Shown here in pieces: positions 26,547 through 34,037 of a DNA stretch of 64,000 bases. Below the pieces are notes generated by a model. That model saw only the letters and a program-made list of their open reading frames with translations. It had not been told where the DNA came from and ran no database searches. A program made the translations under genes and the position numbers. This DNA is from Geobacter sp. Lineage in GTDB: Bacteria > Desulfobacterota > Desulfuromonadia > Geobacterales > Pseudopelobacteraceae. The stretch is taken from NCBI GenBank assembly GCA_009684515.1, contig WKKS01000004.1, positions 248,001 to 312,000 of the forward strand, given 5' to 3'. Position 1 is the stretch's first letter; every line of letters begins with the position of its first letter.

Positions 26547-27522
26547 AGACAAAATGGCCAGCCGCCGGAAAATCGGACAGGTATCCGGGGGGAACCGGCG
26601 AATCATCCGGGCCGGGCGCCCAGACGCGCGAACAGGCCTCTGCCGCCCCTGGCGCCGAAAGCAGCGGCGCCAGCGGATCGCCGATAATCCGGTACGAATC
26701 CCACTGCTCCGGGCGGGGAGGACAGGCATTCAGAATCAGTTCGCCCAGGGTGCAGGCCGGATTTTTGCTGAGCGCTTCACAGATGTTGATGCCCCAGTAC
26801 CAGTTATCGACGGTCTGGGTCGGACGGACGGCGCTGAAAGCTGCGGCGGCAATCCCGGAGAGCGTGATTGTTTCGGCAAAAGAGAGTCCGACCCGGTGAC
26901 GGTTGGCGGTGTGGCAGGTCAGCGAGAGAATTGCGCCGGTCGGGCGCCCCTTGGCATGGACCAGATGACGGGTGTGCAGGCCGTGGTAACCAGCCCAGCC
27001 GTATGGCCGGCCGTGACCGCAGTACATGGCGACCCCCAGGCCGATCCGCATGGCGGTCAGCAGATCCCGGCGGATAATCCGGTCGGCCGTCCACCAGAAG
27101 AGCGGCACGGGGGGGGCTCCATTATCACCGTTCAGAATCTGGATGCTCCTGCGGATCATACGGGTGACATGATCGTCCCACTGCCCCAGCAAAGCAATTG
27201 GGCCGCCGCTGCCGGAACGATGATGAACTTCGGCAGCGGCGGCGGCATAACAGCCCAGATCAGACGGGTTGGTAAACGGCAGCCAGCCGACCGGGACCCT
27301 GCGGCCATCGGATGCAGTCGCAAAAGGTCCCGGAAGAGCTGTGCGCGGGGTCTGGCGGCGATTGCCGACCAGCAGTACACCCGCGACGTCATCAAGCTGA
27401 TCCTGCCAATCGTCGGCAGGAGTGATGACCCGCACCGGTCTGCGTTCGCGCTGGGCTTCAATCAGCGGACGCAGAACCGGCAGGGCCTCGGGTGGTGCGC
27501 TAAGCAGCCAGGTTTCAGGCAT
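26533..27522 (-). CDS. C25/caspase-like cysteine protease homologue
   Basis: About 329 residues from the ATG at 27522; ATGs at 27531, 27537 and 27546 are alternatives, none with a ribosome site. A caspase-fold core is visible: AMYCGHGRPYGWAG supplies the catalytic His (His170 in this numbering), and ILSLTCHTAN 33 residues later the Cys (Cys203). The downstream RIIGDPLAPL matches the LLGDP signature near the end of gingipain-type (C25) catalytic domains. There is no signal peptide, so it is probably cytoplasmic. The start overlaps the stop of the 940-residue repeat protein, implying coupled translation and a shared function. Remote assignment from motifs only; the substrate is presumably its neighbour or itself (inference). 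Confidence 0.6.
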   Translation of the reverse strand: MPETWLLSAPPEALPVLRPLIEAQRERRPVRVITPADDWQDQLDDVAGVLLVGNRRQTPRTALPGPFATASDGRRVPVGWLPFTNPSDLGCYAAAAAEVHHRSGSGGPIALLGQWDDHVTRMIRRSIQILNGDNGAPPVPLFWWTADRIIRRDLLTAMRIGLGVAMYCGHGRPYGWAGYHGLHTRHLVHAKGRPTGAILSLTCHTANRHRVGLSFAETITLSGIAAAAFSAVRPTQTVDNWYWGINICEALSKNPACTLGELILNACPPRPEQWDSYRIIGDPLAPLLSAPGAAEACSRVWAPGPDDSPVPPGYLSDFPAAGHFVFTES

Positions 27523-30337
27523 GAACGACATTGGCATACGGCACATAAGGAGCCCAGGCGACCGGATCGCTTGGCGTTGTGTCGAAACGTAATTTCCAGT
27601 AGTGATCGATGATGGCGGCTTGCGCCTCCCGGTTGAATGAGTCAAAGGCCTCCTGGTCAGAGGCGGCATTGTTGCGGGCGGTCGTCAGGGCGGTTGCTCC
27701 GCCGAAATTATAGGCATTGTTGCCGAATTCAATCTGGGCGTGAATCGCCTCGATCATGTAAAGCGGCCCGGCCACAACGCTCTGCCAGACGTGGGTCAGT
27801 TCATGGATCAGGGTTTGCCTGACCACTTGAGCCCAGGATGCAAAGTTGATGACGTACATGGTGGTAAACGGACGCTGGCCGTTAACCAGTTCGATCAGAT
27901 CGGCCGGCGGGGAGAGTACCGCCACCAGAACCGAATCAAGGTTGATCGATGTTCCGAAGACATCTGCGGCATCTTTACGCTCGTCGGCGGTCAGCGGGCG
28001 ATGGATGCCGTACCATGTCAGGATGTAGGCAAAGACCAGGGCCAGTGCGCTGGCACCCAGACCGAAAGCGGCTTCGACGATCTCTTTGGCGCTTTGGCCA
28101 AGATCACGCATGGCATCCAGAATCCTTCCCCAGCTGTCATCGGCCAGCGAAGTCGCGGCAGCCAGTATCTGGGTAGTCGTGTTTCCGATGGTTTTCACGG
28201 CCTCAACGATATTCTTGATCACGTTGCCCGGATGGACAATCGTATCGGCAAACAGGTTTGCCAGCGTCACGCCCGAATCCAGAATCCCTTTGACGATCTC
28301 GGTCACAGCCTGAATGGTGCGATTGACGGTCCAGGCGACCAGATCGGCCACTGTCTTGCCGGCATCCAAAAGCGCCTTGGCAATCCTGCCCAGTGCCGGC
28401 AATGCGTCTTCCGCCGCCCAGGTCAGCAGGTAACTGATCGAGTTGTTGAGTTTGATGGTTGCCACCACCAGCTGGTCAATCGCAAAGTTTCCGGCGGCTA
28501 CTGCCCATTCGTACACCACAGTCAGCTTTTCACCGGCATCTTCGACCGCTTTGACGATGGCGTTAAAGGCATCTGTTCCCTTGGCCAGCGCCCAATCCAT
28601 GATTTCGAGGATGCTGTGCTTGGCATAGCGGATCGCCTCGACCGCCTGCCGCCAGAGCTCTTCCCCCATCGTTTCTACTTTGCTGATCACCCAATCCAGC
28701 ACATCTCCGACCGGCCCCAGTGCGTGCAGGATGCCATGCACCATCCTGCGAAACATGGTGTAACCCTGCGAAATCGCCGTTTCCAGAAGATTGGCCACCG
28801 CCATGCCTGCGGCCAGCATCGCCTCCACCAATCTTGCCCCGACCCGGTAGGTGAAACGGGCCAGTGACGATGCAATTTCCAGCACCGTTTTACCCAGCGC
28901 CACCAGCGCCTTGACAATGTTTTTCAGCAGCCCGGCTGCGATATTGATGGTCTTCTTGAGGATGTCAACCATGGTGAGCCCCAACTCCAGGGCGGCCTTG
29001 ATGACCTTCTGAATGGCGGCAAGGCCATGGGCGGCGACCGCCACAACGAGATTGACCAGCGTCTTGCCGGCGTCCAGCAGCCCCTTGACAACCCTTCGGG
29101 CGGTTTCGGCGGCCGTGGCAGCGATGAAGGCCGCCAGGTCAACCATGGTGCCGCCGATTCTGCTCAGTGAACCGGCCACCTCGTCCACATAATCAAGCGC
29201 CGAAGCGGCGATGTCGTTCAATATATCCGACACCTGATGTCCAAGATCCATCAACGCCCGCGAGACCGCGTCCAGCAGACTGGACGGCCTGGTAATCACC
29301 GCCACCAGGATATCTACGGCAGCGTGACCGAGGGCGACCAGAGCTTTGACGACTCCGCCGACAATCGCCGCTCCGAACTTGAGGGTCTGATAGAGGATGT
29401 TGCCGACCTCCTTGCCGATCGCAATCAGAGCCTCAACGAATTTTTCAACCACGCTGTAAACCTGTCCGGCCATCCAGGTTACCAGTTCGCCCAGAGTCCG
29501 GCCGATCTGGTCTATCGCTTTCAGGGTTTCCTTCAGCAGTTCCCCTGTGAAATGGACTATCGACGAAAGAACTTCAGTGAGAGCCTTGCCGGCCGCCTCG
29601 ATACCGCGCAGGATCTGTTTCAGGACCTGGACTCCGGCGTTGAAGGCTCCTTCCACCAGCTCCGCAATCTCCATTCCGGCATGGATTACGGCTCGGACCA
29701 TGTCTGCCACCTGATTGACCGTCCAGTTGATGACATCCTTGACCGCCGAAGCAATCGCACTGATCGCGCCACCTATTGCGCTGATAACCGCCTGAGCAAC
29801 AGACTTGACCGCTCCGACCAGAGTATCGACGGCCCCCTCGACCCACTCCACAATCGCGGAGTCAGTGCCCGGCTCCGGCGGCGGAACTTCCTGTTCCCCC
29901 AGGCGAATTGCGGCGCCCGCTCTGGAAAACCACAGGGCCAGATCTTTGAAAGCATCATGATCATGCTGACCATCCGGACGGAGCAGAAAATCACCCATGA
30001 CAACCTTGCCCTGCGCGGCGGGTAAAAAGCCGACCGCATGCACAACCGCCGCGCCGAGTCCCACGTTGCGGTAACCCTGGATACCGGCGCAGCGCTCCTC
30101 TTTTGGCGAGGCGGCCAGATGCTGGAAGAAAGTCCGGTGATCATGCAATGTCGCCAGCCCTTCAGCATAAGCTTCGGCCAGCTTGACCGCACTGGAACTG
30201 TCCTGGAGCATCGTCTGGCGGAAAGCGACCCCGATTTCGGCGGTTGCGGGCGGCGTTTCCTTGAAGCGCCGCACCATTTCGGCGCGGTCGGACAACGGGG
30301 CTGATTTCAGTGTTGTGATGAGTTGCATTTTAGACAT
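27515..30337 (-). CDS. 29-residue-repeat helical protein with C-terminal HExxH zincin domain
   Basis: A 940-residue protein without signal peptide. Residues 1-205 form an N-terminal alpha-rich domain with a Pro-rich hinge (VPPPEPGTDS). Residues 207-761 are nineteen consecutive repeats, eighteen of exactly 29 residues and one of 33, with the consensus IVKALLDLGKTVxDIL: two short amphipathic helices per unit. After a hydrophobic stretch (LALVFAYILTWYGI) the C-terminus has LIHELTHVWQ (845-852) and FNREAQAAIIDHYW, the pattern of compact zincin peptidases found near secretion/Rhs-type effectors; Glu904 would be the third ligand. GAGGAG precedes the ATG. The overlapping downstream gene is a caspase-like protease. 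Effector, pore-former or structural shell are all possible. Confidence 0.75.
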   Translation of the reverse strand: MSKMQLITTLKSAPLSDRAEMVRRFKETPPATAEIGVAFRQTMLQDSSSAVKLAEAYAEGLATLHDHRTFFQHLAASPKEERCAGIQGYRNVGLGAAVVHAVGFLPAAQGKVVMGDFLLRPDGQHDHDAFKDLALWFSRAGAAIRLGEQEVPPPEPGTDSAIVEWVEGAVDTLVGAVKSVAQAVISAIGGAISAIASAVKDVINWTVNQVADMVRAVIHAGMEIAELVEGAFNAGVQVLKQILRGIEAAGKALTEVLSSIVHFTGELLKETLKAIDQIGRTLGELVTWMAGQVYSVVEKFVEALIAIGKEVGNILYQTLKFGAAIVGGVVKALVALGHAAVDILVAVITRPSSLLDAVSRALMDLGHQVSDILNDIAASALDYVDEVAGSLSRIGGTMVDLAAFIAATAAETARRVVKGLLDAGKTLVNLVVAVAAHGLAAIQKVIKAALELGLTMVDILKKTINIAAGLLKNIVKALVALGKTVLEIASSLARFTYRVGARLVEAMLAAGMAVANLLETAISQGYTMFRRMVHGILHALGPVGDVLDWVISKVETMGEELWRQAVEAIRYAKHSILEIMDWALAKGTDAFNAIVKAVEDAGEKLTVVYEWAVAAGNFAIDQLVVATIKLNNSISYLLTWAAEDALPALGRIAKALLDAGKTVADLVAWTVNRTIQAVTEIVKGILDSGVTLANLFADTIVHPGNVIKNIVEAVKTIGNTTTQILAAATSLADDSWGRILDAMRDLGQSAKEIVEAAFGLGASALALVFAYILTWYGIHRPLTADERKDAADVFGTSINLDSVLVAVLSPPADLIELVNGQRPFTTMYVINFASWAQVVRQTLIHELTHVWQSVVAGPLYMIEAIHAQIEFGNNAYNFGGATALTTARNNAASDQEAFDSFNREAQAAIIDHYWKLRFDTTPSDPVAWAPYVPYANVVHA
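28055..29719 (-). repeat. Coding array of nineteen 29-codon repeats
   Basis: Codons 207-761 of the repeat protein divide into units of 87 bp (one unit of 99 bp). At the protein level each unit has a small residue plus Gly at position 15 (often LG/AG-K/H) and aliphatic residues at positions 4, 7, 8, 11, 14, 19, 21 and 22. DNA identity between units is low, so this is an old array held by selection on structure, not a recent expansion. Confidence 0.8.
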
Positions 30338-30403
30338 TTAGTACACTCCTCAAACAGATGTAATAACCCCTTACCGGGGCAAAGAACCGTTGGCTTTAAA
30401 CGC

Positions 30404-30458
30404 AAAAAACCGGATTGCTGTGCTGCTGCCCACACGGTGGCAGCGCCCGGCAATCCGG
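30404..30458 (-). terminator. Intrinsic terminator inside the 5' leader of the repeat-protein gene (possible attenuator)
   Basis: On the reverse strand CCGGATTGC (30450-30458) pairs with GCAATCCGG (30410-30418). An inner stem GCTGCC/GGCAGC (30439-30444 with 30425-30430) stacks within it, and the structure is followed by six T (30404-30409). It ends 67 nt before the start codon at 30337. No minus-strand gene lies upstream for it to terminate, so it sits in the operon's own leader. A competing pairing GTTGGC/GCCAAC is present on its flanks. Confidence 0.65.
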
Positions 30459-30469
30459 CCAACTTGGCA

Positions 30470-30533
30470 CAAAGCGGACGGCACCGAATCAAGCCGTCAG
30501 ACGCACAAAGTTCCGTAGATTTTCCGTCCTTTG
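30470..30533 (-). promoter_or_regulatory. Conserved-looking stem in the leader, upstream of the terminator
   Basis: CAAAGGACGG (reverse strand, 30524-30533) can pair with CCGTCCGCTTTG (30470-30481), a 10-bp stem with a 2-nt bulge enclosing about 42 nt. It lies directly before the terminator, the geometry of a riboswitch or protein-binding leader. It does not fit the c-di-GMP-I (GEMM) consensus as I know it. Whether it senses anything is unproven. Confidence 0.35.
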
Positions 30534-30563
30534 ATCACTCAAAGTTTGGCAAAACTAATAAGC

Positions 30564-30591
30564 AAAATATCATACAAAGCATATCTGTCAA
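30564..30591 (-). promoter_or_regulatory. Candidate sigma-70 promoter for the repeat-protein/protease operon
   Basis: On the reverse strand TTGACA (30586-30591), 16-bp spacer, TATTTT (30564-30569). The predicted transcript would start near 30557 and carry a leader of about 220 nt. Confidence 0.45.
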
Positions 30592-30712
30592 GAAATATCG
30601 ACAAATGCCGTTTTATTAATGCGAACCCCTGGCACCGAATATCGCCATGCCCGGATGGGCGCTTGAAGCAAGATGCGCTTAGGGCGTTGCAGTCAGAATT
30701 GGGGGATAAAAC

Positions 30713-30741
30713 TTGACATTGGCCGGTGCATTATTTAGATA
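30713..30741 (+). promoter_or_regulatory. Candidate sigma-70 promoter for the methyltransferase-HAD operon
   Basis: TTGACA (30713-30718), 17-bp spacer, TAGATA (30736-30741), about 50 nt upstream of the ATG at 30796. Confidence 0.45.
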
Positions 30742-30795
30742 AGGAGTCCCATCCACCGCGCAAACAAACATATCATCCCCGAAAGCGAATATCCC

Positions 30796-31941
30796 ATGAC
30801 CGAAAAAACACCGCTGAACGACATTATTGCCGCCCGCATCGCCGAACAGGGACGGATTACTTTTGCAGATTTCATGGGCGCCTGCCTTTATGAACCGGGT
30901 CTTGGCTACTACACCTCTCCCGGGCGCAAAGTCGGCGCCGAGGGTGATTTTTACACCAGCATCACGGTGCATGCCGCTTTCGGTCGTGTAATCGCCCGCG
31001 AGATCGCCCAGATGTGGCGCTGCATGGCGATGCCGGCCAGCTTCACTCTGGTGGAGTGCGGAGCGGGCAACGGCCGACTGGCCTGCGACATCATGGATTA
31101 TCTGGCAGAGCGCGAACCAGAGATGTACCACGGAGTATCCCTGGTACTGGTTGAAAAAGAGCCGTCGCTGGAATCCGCCCAGCGGAAAATGCTGGCGGCT
31201 CATGTTGACCGGATCGAATGGCTCTCTCCGGAACAATTCACTTCGGGAAACTTTACCTTCACTGGCTGCCTCTACTCCAACGAACTGATCGACGCGCTGC
31301 CGACACACCGCGTACAGATGACACCGGATGGGCTGCGCGAGCTGTACGTGACCATCAAAGATGGTGAGTTTGCCGAAGAGCTGGGTGAGGTTTCCACTCC
31401 GGCCATCGCTGAGTATTTGAAGCGCGTGTCGATAACCCTGCACACCGGCCAGCAGGCCGAAGTCAACCTGAGCGGTCCGAAATGGCTGACAGAAGCATGT
31501 GCGGCGTTGCAGAGCGGCTTCATTCTGACAATCGACTACGGCTATCCGGCAGAGGAGTTGTATACACCGCTTCGCAAGGCCGGAACGATGCTCTGCTATT
31601 ACCGCCACCAGACCGAGGAAAACCCTTATATCCGTCTCGGATTACAGGATATCACCACCCACGTGGATTTCACGAGCCTGATGAAACAAGGCGAAGAGCT
31701 GGGAATGCAGAACGTCTGGTTTGGAGAGCAGTACCGTTTCCTGATGTCAGCCGGAATTATTGAGGAACTTGAGGACCTGGAACGATCCAGTCTTTCCGAT
31801 GAGGAGAAGCTGCGGCTGCGCCTGACCCTCAAGAAGCTGATACTGCCGCAGGGGGGGATGGGTGATACCTTCCGGGTGCTGGCGCAGTCAAAGGGCATTG
31901 CCAATCCGCAGCTGCTCTGTCAACGCAGGATCGGTTTCTGA
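30796..31941 (+). CDS. MidA/NDUFAF7-family SAM-dependent methyltransferase
   Basis: A 381-residue cytoplasmic protein of the DUF185 (Methyltransf_28) family. The N-terminal ITFADFMGACLYEPGLGYYTS and the SAM site VECGAGNGRLACDIMDYL are diagnostic. YSNELIDALPTHRV and TIDYGYPAEELYTP are also typical of the family. The eukaryotic relative NDUFAF7 methylates an arginine of a complex I subunit; the bacterial substrate is not established. The gene is joined to the HAD gene by TGATG overlap, so they are cotranscribed. The ribosome site is weak. Confidence 0.87.
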   Translation: MTEKTPLNDIIAARIAEQGRITFADFMGACLYEPGLGYYTSPGRKVGAEGDFYTSITVHAAFGRVIAREIAQMWRCMAMPASFTLVECGAGNGRLACDIMDYLAEREPEMYHGVSLVLVEKEPSLESAQRKMLAAHVDRIEWLSPEQFTSGNFTFTGCLYSNELIDALPTHRVQMTPDGLRELYVTIKDGEFAEELGEVSTPAIAEYLKRVSITLHTGQQAEVNLSGPKWLTEACAALQSGFILTIDYGYPAEELYTPLRKAGTMLCYYRHQTEENPYIRLGLQDITTHVDFTSLMKQGEELGMQNVWFGEQYRFLMSAGIIEELEDLERSSLSDEEKLRLRLTLKKLILPQGGMGDTFRVLAQSKGIANPQLLCQRRIGF

Positions 31942-32603
31942 TGACTCCGCTGGAATCCGCCAATATTCGAGGGATCGTCTTTGATCTGGATGGCACCCTG
32001 TATGTCAACAGGGCTTTTGCCGATACGATCCAGGATGCAGCAGTGACCTATGTTGCCGACCTGTTGGGGATCAAGCAGGCTCAGGCCTGCCAGCTGATGA
32101 CCGATACCCGTTCGCGCCTTTCTGAGCAAAGCGGCGTGCTCCAGACGCTTTCGGCGGTCTGTTGCGAGCTGGGTGGCAACATCGTCGATCTGCACCGCTG
32201 TTTTGTGGAAAATCTGCAGCCGGAGGGATATCTTCAGAGGGATGAGCGGATAATCGGGCTGGTGAAACGTCTGTCGCAGCATTTTTCCCTGCATATCTAC
32301 ACCAACAACAACCGCGCCCTGGCAACCCGCATCATCAACCGTCTCGGTCTGGAGGGATTGTTTCAGAACATTTTCGCAATCGACGATGCCTGGCGGGCAA
32401 AACCGGATGAGCAGACGCTGACCGATATCCTGGCCAAGACCGGACTGGCTCCGGCCGAGGCGCTCTTTGTGGGTGACCGCTACGATGTGGATCTGCGCCT
32501 GCCGGAGCAATACGGCTGTCCGGTTTATCTCAGCCAGACGGTTGAACAATTGCTGCGGCTGGAGGATCTGCTGACCGGCAGAGGCGTTCCGGTCAAATCA
32601 TAA
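31941..32603 (+). CDS. HAD-superfamily hydrolase (phosphatase)
   Basis: A 220-residue cytoplasmic phosphatase with all four HAD motifs: FDLDGTLY (nucleophile Asp), YTNNN, the Lys in WRAKPDEQT and GDRYDVDLRLP. A helical cap sits between motifs I and II (about residues 30-105). The form resembles phosphoglycolate phosphatase or pyrimidine 5'-nucleotidase; substrate cannot be deduced. Its ATG overlaps the methyltransferase stop by one base. A strong bidirectional terminator follows. Confidence 0.85.
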   Translation: MTPLESANIRGIVFDLDGTLYVNRAFADTIQDAAVTYVADLLGIKQAQACQLMTDTRSRLSEQSGVLQTLSAVCCELGGNIVDLHRCFVENLQPEGYLQRDERIIGLVKRLSQHFSLHIYTNNNRALATRIINRLGLEGLFQNIFAIDDAWRAKPDEQTLTDILAKTGLAPAEALFVGDRYDVDLRLPEQYGCPVYLSQTVEQLLRLEDLLTGRGVPVKS

Positions 32604-32623
32604 CCAGACGGTTTATATTTAAG

Positions 32624-32659
32624 AAAAAAGCCCCTTCGCAGATGTGAAGGGGCTTTTTT
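32624..32659. terminator. Bidirectional terminator between HAD and rluD genes
   Basis: AAAAAAGCCCCTTC (from 32624) pairs with GAAGGGGCTTTTTT (to 32659) over an 8-nt loop. T-runs are available on both strands, suiting the convergent genes. Confidence 0.9.
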
Positions 32660-32682
32660 GTATTCCACAGTTTCAGTATTTT

Positions 32683-33636
32683 CTAAACATCACGCCGCAG
32701 GTAAGCCAGCAATTCCTGCATATCTTCTGGCGGTTCAACCGTAAACTCCTTGTATTCTCCGGTTGCCGGATGGATAAAACCGAGGCAGCGGGCATGCAGG
32801 GCCTGACGTCCAAGCCGGTTGATCATGCCGCGCAGCTGCGTATCGGGAATGTTGTTGATCCGGCCACCATCCGGGTAAAGCGGATCGCCCAGCAGCGGGA
32901 AACCGGCTTCGGTCATGTGAACCCGGATCTGGTGGGTCCGGCCCGTTTCCAGCCGCAATTCCACCAGAGAGACACGATTGTAGCGTTCTTTTATCCGCCA
33001 GCGGGTCACGGCATGCTTGCCATGCCGGGCCTTGCCGGAGAGGCGCAACCGCTCGGTCGGGTGTCGGCCGATAATCCCTTCGATCTTGCCTGAATCTTCC
33101 GCTGGATTGCCGAAAATCAATGCCTGGTATATCCGTTTTACGGAATGGACGCTGAACTGTTCTGAAAGCGCATGATGAGCCCGGTCGTTCTTGGCGACCA
33201 CCAGCACTCCGGATGTGCCCTTGTCCAGACGATGCACTATGCCGGGACGCAGTTCGCCGCCGATGCCGGACAGGTCCGTGCAGTGGGCCAGCAGGGCGTT
33301 CACCAGCGTGCCGCTGGCGGTTCCGGGGCCGGGGTGCACCACCATGCCGGCCGCTTTGTTGATCACGATCAGGTCGCTGTCCTCGTAGAGCACATCCAGC
33401 GGGATTGCTTCCGCCTGCGGTTCGGCCGGCTGCGGCTCCGGTATCTCGATCTCCAGCAGCTCGCCCCCTTTCAGTTTATGCGAAGGGCGCACCGCTAATC
33501 CGTCCACCAGCACATTGCCGTTTTCGATCAGGCGCTGGATGCCGGCCCGCGACTCGCCCTCCATTTCACGGCTCAGGAACAGGTCGATTCTGACCGGTTC
33601 TGATTCTAACGGGTATGTCAGTGATATTTTGTCCAT
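32683..33636 (-). CDS. rluD: 23S rRNA pseudouridine synthase, RluD type
   Basis: A 317-residue enzyme that isomerises uridines in 23S rRNA (helix 69 positions for RluD). An N-terminal S4 RNA-binding domain (about 14-75, RAGIQRLIENGNVLVDG) is followed by the catalytic domain with GIVHRLDKGTSGVLVVAKN (catalytic Asp) and RLETGRTHQIRVHM. The ATG at 33636 has AAAGGT nearby and matches the family start; 18 extra upstream codons are excluded. RluD versus RluC cannot be told with certainty, but the S4 domain and sequence favour RluD. Confidence 0.9.
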   Translation of the reverse strand: MDKISLTYPLESEPVRIDLFLSREMEGESRAGIQRLIENGNVLVDGLAVRPSHKLKGGELLEIEIPEPQPAEPQAEAIPLDVLYEDSDLIVINKAAGMVVHPGPGTASGTLVNALLAHCTDLSGIGGELRPGIVHRLDKGTSGVLVVAKNDRAHHALSEQFSVHSVKRIYQALIFGNPAEDSGKIEGIIGRHPTERLRLSGKARHGKHAVTRWRIKERYNRVSLVELRLETGRTHQIRVHMTEAGFPLLGDPLYPDGGRINNIPDTQLRGMINRLGRQALHARCLGFIHPATGEYKEFTVEPPEDMQELLAYLRRDV

Positions 33637-33673
33637 GGTACCTTTCAAGCCCGGCGGGCAGGTTAAGCAGGTT

Positions 33674-33707
33674 AAAAAGCAAAGGCGCACCAGATCAGGC
33701 GCGCCTT
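33674..33707 (-). terminator. Terminator after the degP/small-protein operon
   Basis: AAGGCGC (33682-33688) pairs with GCGCCTT (33701-33707). In the reverse direction the stem is followed by TGCTTTTT (33674-33681). Confidence 0.55.
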
Positions 33708-33733
33708 GTAGGAATATTGAATGTAGTCAGGAA

Positions 33734-33997
33734 CTACCAGATTGAAGATTCTATTTTGCCGGCCCGCTTGATAAGAACATCCACGACGGCCGTGTTGTAG
33801 ATCGTATCGGGATTGAGATCCGAGGAAACCCTGGAAAGCATATGCTGGCGTCCCTCCTCCAGCTCATCCTTGAGAACATCAAAAATATTATCGTTTTTGA
33901 TGCCGACCTCAACCTTTTCCTTGTTGTACATGGCCACGTCCGAAAGAATCGCTCTGGCCAAACGTTTTGCCTGGTCGGGATTATCTATCATATTCAT
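33734..33997 (-). CDS. Small conserved-looking protein downstream of degP
   Basis: An 87-residue cytoplasmic helical protein (MNMIDNPDQAKRLARAILSD, LIKRAGKIESSIW). GAGG lies about 10 nt before the first ATG; the third codon is also ATG. It starts 40 nt after the protease gene and is probably cotranscribed. The family is not recognised; the coding call rests on codon structure, ribosome site and operon position. Confidence 0.6.
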   Translation of the reverse strand: MNMIDNPDQAKRLARAILSDVAMYNKEKVEVGIKNDNIFDVLKDELEEGRQHMLSRVSSDLNPDTIYNTAVVDVLIKRAGKIESSIW

Positions 33998-34037
33998 GGA
34001 AAATTTCCCTCATGCGGTGGAGTTCAAGCACCATACA

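Larger units (their letters stand above)
30338..30795. other. Divergent intergenic region with structured leader of the repeat-protein operon
   Basis: A 458-nt gap. On the minus strand it contains a promoter (30564-30591), a stem-forming leader (30470-30533) and an intrinsic terminator (30404-30458) before the repeat-protein gene. On the plus strand a promoter for the methyltransferase gene lies at 30713-30741. No open reading frame of credible quality was seen. Confidence 0.55.

Noticed and set aside
27740..28867. 375-codon plus-strand frame
   Set aside because: Antisense to the 29-residue repeat array; its own periodicity just mirrors the array.
26533..30337. A true bacterial gasdermin
   Set aside because: The repeat protein is all-helical and far longer than gasdermins, which are about 250 residues with a beta-sheet pore domain; only the protease-partner logic is similar.
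30404..30533. c-di-GMP-I (GEMM) riboswitch in the leader
   Set aside because: The conserved GCAAA and CCGGCCUAAA elements of GEMM are missing; kept only as an unnamed structured leader.
30679..31608. 309-codon minus-strand frame
   Set aside because: Antisense to the MidA methyltransferase gene, which has full family motifs.
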